Numbered from the stretch's first letter, positions 1-5,223 are shown. The stretch: DNA of 7,485 nt from Defluviicoccus sp. (GCA_028820945.1 JAPPHW010000249.1:1-7485); one strand, 5' to 3'. The notes: generated from the letters alone by a model not told the origin. Program-made: numbers and translations.

Positions 1-36
1 GAAATCGAAGCCGGTATCGAAGGATGAGAGGACCAT
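1..36 (-). CDS. Start of an unidentified leftward gene (partial)
   Basis: An ATG at 36 opens a frame that runs off the left edge after twelve codons (MVLSSFDTGFDF). It is preceded by a strong Shine-Dalgarno sequence, GGGAG at 45-49, with an 8-base spacer, comparable to those of the recognised genes here. It lies 89 bases downstream of the SLOG gene on the same strand and could belong to the same operon. Too little protein is visible to identify it. The call rests on the start codon, ribosome binding site and orientation only. Confidence 0.5.
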   Translation of the reverse strand, partial: MVLSSFDTGFDF

Positions 37-101
37 GGCGCAATCTCCCTGTGCCGGTGCCCGGCCCGGCAACGGAGCGGGGAAACCACTTCCTCCGCCC
101 T

Positions 102-119
102 GCCGGGCATTCGCCCGGC
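102..119. other. GC-rich hairpin after the SLOG gene
   Basis: A perfect inverted repeat: GCCGGGC at 102-108, a 4-base loop, and GCCCGGC at 113-119. It begins six bases after the SLOG stop codon in the direction of transcription. No run of T follows on the minus strand, so it is not a classical intrinsic terminator. It may stabilise the 3' end of the message or pause polymerase. A second GC-rich inverted repeat (TGCCGG at 52-57, CCGGCA at 66-71) lies further along the same gap. Confidence 0.4.
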
Positions 120-125
120 CCGCGC

Positions 126-674
126 TCACCTCTCGCTCCCTGAAACCGGCGCGGCACGGCGGATATCGCGCAGCCGTTCGCACACCGCCCGCGGCGACAT
201 GGACCCCAGATTCAGCACCGGGATGCCGCGATCTTCGGCGATGCGGATGCCCATGCCGGTGCCGCCGACCGCCTCGCCGCGTTCGCTCCATGCAACCACC
301 GCGTCGACGGGATTGGTCAGTTCCGGGCCGAGGATGAGAGCGACGTTGCGCCCATGGAGCAGCCGCGCGCCCGGCGAGCAGCGATCCCAGGCAGGATGCA
401 GCCGGGCGGCGTAGTCCATGCATACGTCGCGCTCGAACCCGGTCAGGTGGAGGCAGTCCGCGCCGTCGAGGCCGTTGTAGCCGCGCCAGGGCAGGAACAA
501 GGTCTGCAATCCAGACGGCGCCCCTGCGGAGAACGCGGAGTCCGCTCCCTTCGCGCCGCCGGTGTTCAGGTGCCAACCGGTGCGCGCCAGCCAGCCCGCC
601 ATCTTCGTCATGTCCGACAGCACGGCCCTCGGCGTCGCCCGCGCCCCGATCCCCGCATAGGTCGATGTCGTCAT
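126..674 (-). CDS. DprA/SMF-like SLOG family Rossmann-fold protein
   Basis: The 182-residue protein looks like the single-domain SLOG (SMF/DprA-LOG superfamily) proteins common in phages and plasmids. Visible signatures are an opening strand and glycine turn, YAGIGARATP (6-15); the nucleotide-ligand loop TGGAKGAD (38-45); LPWRGYNG (61-68), typical of the phage-type subgroup; HGRN (107-110); and the second glycine-rich segment GGTGMGIRIA (137-146) followed by IPVLNLG. The fold binds nucleotides or nucleic acid. DprA itself loads RecA on single-stranded DNA, but this short form lacks the extra DprA domains and its actual ligand is unknown. The start at 674 is chosen because GGAGG at 683-687 sits 8 bases upstream; the longer frame to 842 adds 56 arginine- and glycine-rich residues without family resemblance. 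The four-helix membrane gene is divergent, and an unidentified gene follows downstream. Confidence 0.85.
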   Translation of the reverse strand: MTTSTYAGIGARATPRAVLSDMTKMAGWLARTGWHLNTGGAKGADSAFSAGAPSGLQTLFLPWRGYNGLDGADCLHLTGFERDVCMDYAARLHPAWDRCSPGARLLHGRNVALILGPELTNPVDAVVAWSERGEAVGGTGMGIRIAEDRGIPVLNLGSMSPRAVCERLRDIRRAAPVSGSER

Positions 675-682
675 GTCCCCGT

Positions 683-687
683 CCTCC
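683..687 (-). promoter_or_regulatory. Ribosome binding site fixing the SLOG start
   Basis: GGAGG on the minus strand, 8 bases before the ATG at 674. It decides against the longer in-frame start at 842. Confidence 0.7.
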
Positions 688-812
688 CGGTTGCGATCCC
701 CGCCGCTCCCTCTCCGACAGCGGCTTCGCCCTCCACCGGCTTCTCTCCACCTCCCGCACGAACGGGTCCGCCCGGCTTGCATGGCGACGGTTTCCGGGGC
801 ATCGGTTGCGGC

Positions 813-1193
813 ATGGACGGACGGGGATGGATGGCGCGGCACGGGTTCTGGCCGCTCGCGCTACTTTGGCTGCCGACCGGGGTAGTGGTGCAGGCGGCGT
901 TGCGCTTCGGGCCGTCGGCGGTCCGGTTCGCGGATGCCGGGGAGGCGATGGCGGCGCTTGGGTCGCTCGCTCTTGCCGCGCCGTGCGGCCTGCCGCTGGC
1001 GCTCGGTTGCCGCCGTCTCGGGCGTCTCGGCTACCGGCGCGGAGCCTGGATGGCCGGGATCGTCCTCGGCGCGGCCACCGTGTGGGCGGCGGTGGTTGCC
1101 GGGTTGCTCGGACCCGTGGCCATCATCGTCTGCGCGACGGTGTTGAGCTTGCCGGCATGGGGCGCCTGGCTATGGCTCGCGCGGCACGGGTGA
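813..1193 (+). CDS. Small four-helix membrane protein, function unknown
   Basis: This is the only plausible rightward gene, 126 residues from 813. Four hydrophobic segments are visible, at about 11-31, 45-65, 78-99 and 101-123. The arginine-rich turn between helices 2 and 3 (RRLGRLGYRRG, 67-77) and the short basic termini fit an N-in, C-in topology by the positive-inside rule. Codons are dominated by G or C at the third position, as expected of a real gene in GC-rich DNA. A second ATG at 831 gives 120 residues and has a purine-rich GGGGATGG just before it, whereas 813 has no clear Shine-Dalgarno; either start may be right. I do not recognise the family. It diverges from the SLOG gene with 138 bases between the starts, and no convincing promoter is visible there. 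Confidence 0.55.
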   Translation: MDGRGWMARHGFWPLALLWLPTGVVVQAALRFGPSAVRFADAGEAMAALGSLALAAPCGLPLALGCRRLGRLGYRRGAWMAGIVLGAATVWAAVVAGLLGPVAIIVCATVLSLPAWGAWLWLARHG

Positions 1194-1204
1194 GCGCGGA
1201 CGAT

Positions 1205-1224
1205 GACGGGCCGGCGGCGCAGCA
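1205..1224. repeat. Left copy 1 of GC-rich direct repeat
   Basis: Twenty bases identical to 1352-1371, in the same orientation and 147 bases apart start to start. The core GCCGGCGGCGCAGC differs by one base from the GCCGGCTGCGCAGC motif at 3858, 3952 and 6747. This copy begins 11 bases after the stop of the membrane gene. Confidence 0.7.
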
Positions 1225-1351
1225 CGGGCGCCCGGATCGAGCAGCCTTCCCGCCGGATGCGAGGCCCTGACGGGCTACCGGACGACGTTCGGCCGGCTAC
1301 GTAGTAGGCGGACGGCCGCAACCGGGCGGCGCTTTCTTGCCACAAGACGGG

Positions 1352-1371
1352 GACGGGCCGGCGGCGCAGCA
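1352..1371. repeat. Left copy 2 of GC-rich direct repeat
   Basis: Exact 20-base match to 1205-1224. The similarity to the copy near 3852 extends beyond the shared 14-base core: GACGG lies upstream of the core in both, and the base after the core is A in both. This copy lies 189 bases to the left of the lower-GC FGE-like/HicA-like module. Confidence 0.7.
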
Positions 1372-1560
1372 AAGGGCAAAGAGTCCCCTGCGCGCGACCG
1401 ACGCGATTACTGTTCTGGATGAAGCGGCAGGCGGAGCTGCATTGTCAGGTGCCTCGGCCCGGGGTGTAGCAGTGTCCCGGTACTTCGAGACGGAAGTCCG
1501 GGTGTCGGTCGGGACCGTGCCTCGCTCGGGGCCTCCGTCATCGTCATGTCCGCGTCAGAC

Positions 1561-1794
1561 TCAATCCTCGAAAGAAGACCGTTCGGGAAACGGGGCTCCA
1601 TTATTCATCCGCCGCAAGTCCCGTTCGAAATTATTGCGGCTCCGCCGATCACTCGGAGAGATCGGCACCGTGACGAACCGCTTGCTACCCGGAGGATAGA
1701 TCCGTCCGTGTTTTCTTCCATGACGGAAGGTCCATCCCGAGCGGACCAGCTGACGGACCAAACCGTGTATTTCTCTCGAACTGCTGTACTTCAC
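1561..1794 (-). CDS. HicA-like small protein (putative RNA-targeting toxin)
   Basis: The 77-residue protein resembles HicA, a small double-stranded-RNA-binding-fold mRNA interferase. The N-terminal helix (about 6-19, REIHGLVRQLVRSG) is followed by GWTFRHGRKHGRIYPPG, which matches the HicA strand-turn-strand with its key histidine (KH, about residue 29), then the strand FVTVPISPSD and a closing helix. The GTG start at 1794 overlaps the TGA of the FGE-like gene (GTGA), and GGGGGA at 1802-1807 provides a ribosome binding site 7 bases away. The longer in-frame extension to 1977 lies inside the upstream gene and is arginine-rich shadow sequence. Canonical HicA is paired with HicB; no HicB-like frame is seen on either side. 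The last stretch, after about residue 64 (NNGAPFPERSSFED), is not part of the usual fold. The family call is from pattern only. Confidence 0.7.
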   Translation of the reverse strand: MKYSSSREIHGLVRQLVRSGWTFRHGRKHGRIYPPGSKRFVTVPISPSDRRSRNNFERDLRRMNNGAPFPERSSFED

Positions 1795-3596
1795 CGCCCG
1801 GTCCCCCAGGTGCAACCCGAGACGCGGCGGGCGGCGGAGCTTCCGATGGCCCCCTCGTAAACGAGGCGGAACCCGATCTTCATCGACTTGTACTTGCCGG
1901 CGCTGCTCGCAGGGAAGCGTCCTTTCGCGGCGGAAATCCTCCTTTCGGGCGCGAGGTGGACATCGTACTGGGAACACATGAAGCGGCCGTTAATCGCGGC
2001 TCCAACGGGTAAGAGCCATTCGCCGAACCAAGCGGAGCGGATGGTCTTCAGCCCCGTCGCCGCTTCAGCCCACTCGATGCGGTCCCCATCATAGCGGCAC
2101 AGCAAACGGGCGAACTCGGCGGGGGTCATGTAGGGCGGATGCCCGTCGAACCGGTTGCCGTGCGCATCGAAGAAAACGCAGAGGCGCTTCTCGTGCGCTT
2201 CCCTGAAATCGTCATCGGATATCTGGTCGGGGATGAGGTCGGCGGCGAGGATGAGGTATTCCTCTTCGGTGGGCAGCCGGACCGGAAGCTTCTGGGTCCG
2301 CTTGATCCATCTGGCGTAGGCCTTCGCGTCGTACCAGGTCGCGGCGGCCGGCAGGTGAGCCGGCTCATTGTTGACCGCCTCCAGTGGTTCATCGCCCAGA
2401 ACGCTCCGCCTGTGGGCCACATACTCCGGATTGTGGTCGAGAAAGCGATTGAACCGCCCGACGGTAACGAGTTCCGAGAAGCAGAGCCGGTGCCCGGCGC
2501 GTTCGACCAGAGTGTAACCGGGACGACAGGGAGCCTTCTTCGCAGGTGGGACATAGCTCCCGTTGCCGGCGAGATGAGCCTTCAGGATCTCATCCGGTCC
2601 CGGGTAGGTGGTCGGTGAGCCGCCGTTGGCGTAGAAGGCCAATTCGGCGTCATGCCGGTCACTGTCGAGCCAACCGCAATAGTTGAAATAGAGGTGGAGT
2701 TCGAATTCGTTTGCATCCTCGGACTTTGAGACATCCTTGTCGCGGAGAAACGGTGCATGGACGTTCGGTCTGAACGCGGCGTCGCGCATGCCCTTGAAGA
2801 CGAACTCGTAACCGCCGCCGGGACCTCTCAGGAAAGCGAGGCGATCGTTGTAGGGGATGACGTCGACCCATCCGGAGGGAAAGGCTGCCAGGGTGCGCCG
2901 CAGGAGCAGGCCGGACGTCCGCAGCCTCTCGCGCGCGGCATCGGCGACGTTGTAGGCTTGAGCGACGATACGCTCGCCGCTGCCCGCATCGCAGAGTTGA
3001 TCCCCGATGAGATTGCCGAAGAAGGACGTCACCTCCGAAACGCATAGTTCCGCCTCGGGACTGTGTATGGAGTAGCTGGCGGGTGGTACGGAGCGATCGA
3101 TGCTGGCGGGCTCGATGTCCGCAAAGGCCAGGCCCTTGCCCGACGTCATGAACCCGATCTTGAGCTCTCGGGGCGGAGTTGCTTCCAGCAGGTCGAAAAC
3201 ATCGACTCCCGCGCCGACGAATATCCGCCGGGGCATGGAGCGCCCGGAGGAAAACAGGCGGTCGGCGACCTGCCTGTAGGTCAACCGGACGACGGTATCC
3301 CCATCAGGGAGAACGGGAGCGAACACGTCGGACCTGGAATCAAGGCCATGCTCCCGCATGAACCCGTCCAGCCGATGCTTGTAGTCGTGGACATATCCGC
3401 CCCAGCCTTCGCGAAAGCCCAGGGACTTTGCGATGTGGTTCAGAACGAGGTTGTGGGACAGCTTGGGTTCGTAGTCGCGATATTTGGTTCGCGCGAGCCT
3501 GGCGGCTTTCTTCAGGGAGTCCGGATCGATGCCGCCTATGGGGGCGACGTGGTAATTGTCGAAGGGAAGGAACTTGTTGGGCTTTTGCCGAGCCAT
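1791..3596 (-). CDS. Large protein with C-terminal FGE/SUMF1-like (C-type lectin fold) domain
   Basis: This is a 601-residue protein. Residues about 360-582 carry the landmarks of the FGE-sulfatase (SUMF1/EgtB/PvdO) fold: SELVTVGRFNRFLD (374-387), the AATWYDAKAYARWI segment (418-431), LPVRLPTEEEYLILA (437-451), a degenerate FGEWL (524-528), NGRFMC (536-541) and the closing IGFRLV (574-579). True formylglycine-generating enzymes use a Cys pair five residues apart near the last strand; here Cys541 is present but position 546 is Val, so sulfatase activation is unlikely. Such domains also serve as binding modules. The N-terminal 360 residues are unrecognised apart from a short helical motif, LSHNLVLNHIAKSLGF (46-61). 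There is no signal peptide or membrane segment. The start at 3596 is chosen for its GGAG 7 bases upstream; the frame stays open to 3902 but without gene-like sequence. It is translationally coupled to the HicA-like gene. Confidence 0.75.
   Translation of the reverse strand: MARQKPNKFLPFDNYHVAPIGGIDPDSLKKAARLARTKYRDYEPKLSHNLVLNHIAKSLGFREGWGGYVHDYKHRLDGFMREHGLDSRSDVFAPVLPDGDTVVRLTYRQVADRLFSSGRSMPRRIFVGAGVDVFDLLEATPPRELKIGFMTSGKGLAFADIEPASIDRSVPPASYSIHSPEAELCVSEVTSFFGNLIGDQLCDAGSGERIVAQAYNVADAARERLRTSGLLLRRTLAAFPSGWVDVIPYNDRLAFLRGPGGGYEFVFKGMRDAAFRPNVHAPFLRDKDVSKSEDANEFELHLYFNYCGWLDSDRHDAELAFYANGGSPTTYPGPDEILKAHLAGNGSYVPPAKKAPCRPGYTLVERAGHRLCFSELVTVGRFNRFLDHNPEYVAHRRSVLGDEPLEAVNNEPAHLPAAATWYDAKAYARWIKRTQKLPVRLPTEEEYLILAADLIPDQISDDDFREAHEKRLCVFFDAHGNRFDGHPPYMTPAEFARLLCRYDGDRIEWAEAATGLKTIRSAWFGEWLLPVGAAINGRFMCSQYDVHLAPERRISAAKGRFPASSAGKYKSMKIGFRLVYEGAIGSSAARRVSGCTWGTGR
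1803..1807 (-). promoter_or_regulatory. Ribosome binding site of the HicA-like gene
   Basis: GGGGG(A) on the minus strand inside the last codons of the FGE-like gene, followed by a 7-base spacer and the GTG start. It supports GTG at 1794 as the start and implies coupled translation. Confidence 0.55.
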
Positions 3597-3603
3597 AGCG
3601 GTT

Positions 3604-3607
3604 CTCC
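3604..3607 (-). promoter_or_regulatory. Ribosome binding site fixing the FGE-like start
   Basis: GGAG on the minus strand with a 7-base spacer to the ATG at 3596. It decides against the upstream in-frame start at 3902. Confidence 0.7.
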
Positions 3608-3665
3608 AGCGCAAATTACGCACGTCCGCTTGCGCAAGGCCAGAACTGGAAAACCGGTAGTCGAA

Positions 3666-3686
3666 TGCGAGGATCGCATTTTGCGA
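3666..3686. promoter_or_regulatory. Nested inverted repeats upstream of the FGE-like gene
   Basis: Three alternating segments on the plus strand, TGCGA (3666-3670), TCGCA (3674-3678) and TGCGA (3682-3686), are separated by 3 bases each. The middle segment can pair with either neighbour. The first pairing extends to 7 bp (3664-3680). They lie about 70-90 bases upstream of the start codon, where an operator or leader structure would be expected. No regulator is identified. Confidence 0.35.
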
Positions 3687-3726
3687 CGATTCGTTTGCCG
3701 GCGCGGACGCTTTTGTGGCAACCAAA

Positions 3727-3741
3727 GGCTCGTCGCGAGCC
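3727..3741 (-). terminator. Possible weak terminator after the toxin-antitoxin pair
   Basis: A perfect 6-bp stem, GGCTCG/CGAGCC with a 3-base loop. Read on the minus strand it is followed by TTTGGTT. The stem is short and the T run interrupted, so termination would be weak. It lies 271 bases downstream of the antitoxin stop and 130 bases before the FGE-like gene. Confidence 0.3.
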
Positions 3742-3855
3742 AAGGATCCCTCGATAGAGGACTTCAGGTCCCGTTGCAAGTCCCAAATTCGGATGGTGAC
3801 ATCCACGACCTCCGTTGCCGCCAAACGCCAGCCGGTGGAGAGTGTGGACGGCGAG

Positions 3856-3873
3856 GAGCCGGCTGCGCAGCAG
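3856..3873. repeat. Right copy 1 of the GCCGGCTGCGCAGC motif
   Basis: The core at 3858-3871 contains the palindrome GCTGCGCAGC. It differs by one base from the core in the left repeats at 1205 and 1352 and has the same orientation. The flank upstream (GACGGCGAG) resembles that of the 1352 copy. Confidence 0.5.
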
Positions 3874-3947
3874 AAACGACCGGGGAGGAGCGGAAGGACC
3901 AAAGGCGATCCGCCATCGGCAATCGGTCGTCAGCGGGGCAGCGGTCG

Positions 3948-3966
3948 GCGGGCCGGCTGCGCAGCC
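3948..3966. repeat. Right copy 2 of the GCCGGCTGCGCAGC motif
   Basis: It includes the 12-base palindrome GGCTGCGCAGCC at 3955-3966. Bases 3948-3965 are identical to 6743-6760, which lies inside the helicase gene. Confidence 0.5.
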
Positions 3967-4012
3967 ACGGGCAGCAGGGACTCGCTTCGGGTCGCCGGCC
4001 GGGACCGGGGCG

Positions 4013-4351
4013 TCAGGCGGGTTGGGCGGCGGTGACGCGGAGCCGTCCGCCATCGGCGGAACGGGGCTGGCGGACCACGATGTCGATGTCGCGCCCGAGC
4101 GCGGTCAGCAGCCGGAACAGGCGCTCCAGCGAGTACTCGCGGAAGTCGCCGCGCAGCAGCCGCGACACATCGGGCTGGGAGAGGCCGAGCAGCCGCGCGG
4201 CCTCGGTCTGGGTGATGCCGCGGTCGCTCACGATATCGTCGATGCGGCTGACCAGCTCGGCCTTGACAAGGTGGGCGTCGGCATCGGGTAAGCCGAGATC
4301 GGCGAAGACGTTGCCGCTGCCGCGCTCCACGGCGGTGTTGTCGGGTTCCAT
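4013..4351 (-). CDS. higA: HigA-type XRE family antitoxin
   Basis: The 112-residue DNA-binding antitoxin carries a helix-turn-helix, ITQTEAARLLGLSQPDVSRLLRG (46-68), followed by FREYSLERLFRLLTALGRDIDIVVR. This is the usual pattern of the small XRE/HigA antitoxins (HTH_37 type) that pair with Gp49-like toxins. It would neutralise the upstream toxin and repress the operon. The ATG at 4351 is preferred: GGAG lies 9 bases upstream inside the toxin's last codons, and the gene begins 4 bases after the toxin stop. A GTG at 4366 would overlap the toxin end and is a possible alternative. The longer frame to 4483 is a shadow of the toxin gene. The last 16 or so residues (after QPRSAD) lie outside the usual domain and partly cover a 12-base repeat also found in the spacer. 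Confidence 0.88.
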   Translation of the reverse strand: MEPDNTAVERGSGNVFADLGLPDADAHLVKAELVSRIDDIVSDRGITQTEAARLLGLSQPDVSRLLRGDFREYSLERLFRLLTALGRDIDIVVRQPRSADGGRLRVTAAQPA

Positions 4352-4355
4352 GGCG

Positions 4356-4712
4356 TCAGTCTCCACGATGGGTGTCACGGTAATGCCGCTCGGCGGCTTG
4401 CAATCGGCGGCGCACCAAATCGAGCTCCTGCTTCGGGGTGTCGATGCCGCGCCTCGCCTTCTTCTGGAAGGCGTGCAGGACATAGACGGCGGCCTCGAAC
4501 CGGACCGTGTAGACGGCGCGGAAGGTGTCGCCGTCGTGGCGCGCGACGACCTCCACGACGCCCGAGCCGGAGCCCTTCAGCGGCTTCGCGTCCCGATGCC
4601 GGCGTCCGAGCTGGGCGCGGTAGATCGCGAACCCCATGCGGTGTTGCACGGGGTCCGGGAAGCGCTTCAGATCCGCCTTGCTGGAGCCGACCCATTCGAC
4701 CGGTTTCAACAT
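4356..4712 (-). CDS. higB: RelE/HigB-type toxin, phage-derived Gp49-like
   Basis: The 118-residue protein has the Gp49-like (PF05973) RelE/ParE-superfamily pattern: VEWVGSSKADLKRFPDPVQ (5-23), a helix with AIYRAQLGRR (29-38), KPLKGSGSGVVEVVARHDGDTFRAVYTVRF (43-72), then VYVLHAFQKKARRGIDTPKQEL (76-97), the family's characteristic F-x-KK-x-x-GI-x-TP segment. HigB-type members cleave mRNA on ribosomes. Toxin-before-antitoxin order matches higBA operons. The start at 4712 has only a weak purine-rich ribosome site (AGCGAG next to the ATG) and a very short leader from the predicted promoter. Activity cannot be judged from sequence, but no truncation or frameshift is visible. Confidence 0.87.
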   Translation of the reverse strand: MLKPVEWVGSSKADLKRFPDPVQHRMGFAIYRAQLGRRHRDAKPLKGSGSGVVEVVARHDGDTFRAVYTVRFEAAVYVLHAFQKKARRGIDTPKQELDLVRRRLQAAERHYRDTHRGD

Positions 4713-4729
4713 CTCGCTGTCGATTCCGA

Positions 4730-4757
4730 ATTATAGGGAATTCGCCATACCTTACAA
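4730..4757 (-). promoter_or_regulatory. Promoter of the toxin-antitoxin operon
   Basis: On the minus strand a perfect TATAAT (4730-4735) lies 16 bases downstream of TTGTAA (4752-4757), a 4-of-6 match to the -35 consensus. Transcription would start about 10 bases before the toxin ATG. The region is locally AT-rich in otherwise GC-rich DNA. Two short palindromes, ATTCCGAAT (4723-4731) and GAATTC (4738-4743), flank the -10 box and are plausible antitoxin operator half-sites, which is inference. Confidence 0.6.
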
Positions 4758-4769
4758 GCAGGCGGCGCG

Positions 4770-5039
4770 TCAGTGCCAGGCATCGCTCTCGGGATCGTCG
4801 TCTTCGGCGCGCATGGAGGCGGCAACCATCGCGGTCCAGGCCTCGCGGTCGTATCCGAGCCTTCGGTTCAGCTTGTCGCAGATGGACTGGGCATCTTCGA
4901 GCGTGAGCGCGATCAGCGCGGTCGGGACGTGACCGGCCAGCCCTTCGATCACGATCCGGATCTGCTGGACGTCGGTCTCGACATCGTAGGCCGGCACGAA
5001 GCAGAAGTTGGGGCAGTCCGGCAGGGTCTGCGCGGTCAT
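4770..5039 (-). CDS. Small acidic protein of unknown function downstream of the helicase gene
   Basis: The 89-residue protein has an excellent ribosome binding site: AGGAG at 5049-5053, 9 bases before the ATG at 5039. Its N-terminal half looks like beta strands (FCFVPAYDVETDVQQIRIVIEGL), followed by helices (TLEDAQSICDKLNRRLG, then REAWTAMVAASM) and an acidic tail, AEDDDPESDAWH. There is no membrane segment or signal peptide and no recognised domain. It follows the helicase gene on the same strand and may share its transcript, although a 184-base gap with a strong hairpin separates them. Coding is supported by the start signal, good third-position GC and complete intact frame. The function is unknown. 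Confidence 0.7.
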   Translation of the reverse strand: MTAQTLPDCPNFCFVPAYDVETDVQQIRIVIEGLAGHVPTALIALTLEDAQSICDKLNRRLGYDREAWTAMVAASMRAEDDDPESDAWH

Positions 5040-5068
5040 GGCGGCGTTCTCCTATGTCGGGAAGTGGG

Positions 5069-5106
5069 GCCGGCGCGTCGGGACTGTCTATCCCGCCCGC
5101 GCCGGC
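5069..5106. other. Long GC-rich hairpin between helicase and small gene
   Basis: Perfect 9-bp arms, GCCGGCGCG (5069-5077) and CGCGCCGGC (5098-5106), enclose a second inner stem, GGGA (5080-5083) with TCCC (5091-5094). There is no T run on either side, so it is not a standard intrinsic terminator. It sits 15 bases upstream of the ribosome binding site of the small acidic gene and 117 bases after the helicase stop. Such a structure could pause transcription, serve as a processing site or stabilise the message 3' end. Confidence 0.5.
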
Positions 5107-5223
5107 GACGGAAGCGCCGGTCCTGTCGATGACGGCGGGCCAGCAAAGATTGTGGTGGGACTCGCAATCGGCAGCGACCCGGCCGGCGATACGGATGCTG
5201 GCGGGCGGCGGCACGGGCAAAGG

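Larger units (their letters stand above)
1194..1560. other. Intergenic spacer between convergent genes
   Basis: These 367 bases separate the rightward membrane gene from the leftward HicA-like gene. They contain two copies of a 20-base perfect repeat and the palindrome CTACGTAG at 1299-1306. A minus-strand frame from 1547 to 1407 could encode 46 residues (MTMTEAPSEA...), starting 13 bases after the HicA-like stop codon, but it has no ribosome binding site at useful distance, mixed third-position use and no recognisable motif. I see no RNA gene and no classical terminator. Confidence 0.4.
3597..4012. other. Intergenic spacer upstream of the FGE-like gene
   Basis: A 416-base gap between the antitoxin stop and the FGE-like start. 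Frames that cross it have no recognisable motifs. It contains two GCCGGCTGCGCAGC motifs, a hairpin at 3727-3741, nested inverted repeats at 3666-3686 and a 12-base repeat (TCCGCCATCGGC at 3909-3920, again at 4046-4057 inside the antitoxin 3' end). A poor promoter match on the minus strand, TTGCAA then TATCGA with 17 bases between, lies near 3751-3779. The FGE-like gene therefore probably has its own transcription start here, but the position is not settled. Confidence 0.4.

Noticed and set aside
354..812. Long rightward frame upstream of the membrane protein start
   Set aside because: It is antisense to the SLOG gene, which has clear family motifs and a strong ribosome binding site. The translation is rich in Arg, Pro and Ala without any domain.
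1407..1547. Short leftward frame of 46 residues after the HicA-like gene, considered as a possible antitoxin
   Set aside because: It has no ribosome binding site at a useful distance, mixed third-position composition and no HicB or other antitoxin motif. Kept only as a note in the spacer.
1791..2100. Variable region of a diversity-generating retroelement in the FGE-like domain
   Set aside because: No second near-identical copy with adenine-specific differences and no reverse transcriptase gene is visible in the window.
3597..3902. N-terminal extension of the FGE-like gene to 3902
   Set aside because: The ATG at 3596 has a well-placed GGAG, and the extension crosses inverted repeats and a GCCGGCTGCGCAGC motif without protein-like features.
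3063..4736. Rightward 557-codon frame
   Set aside because: It is antisense to the FGE-like gene and to both toxin-antitoxin genes and shows no domain.
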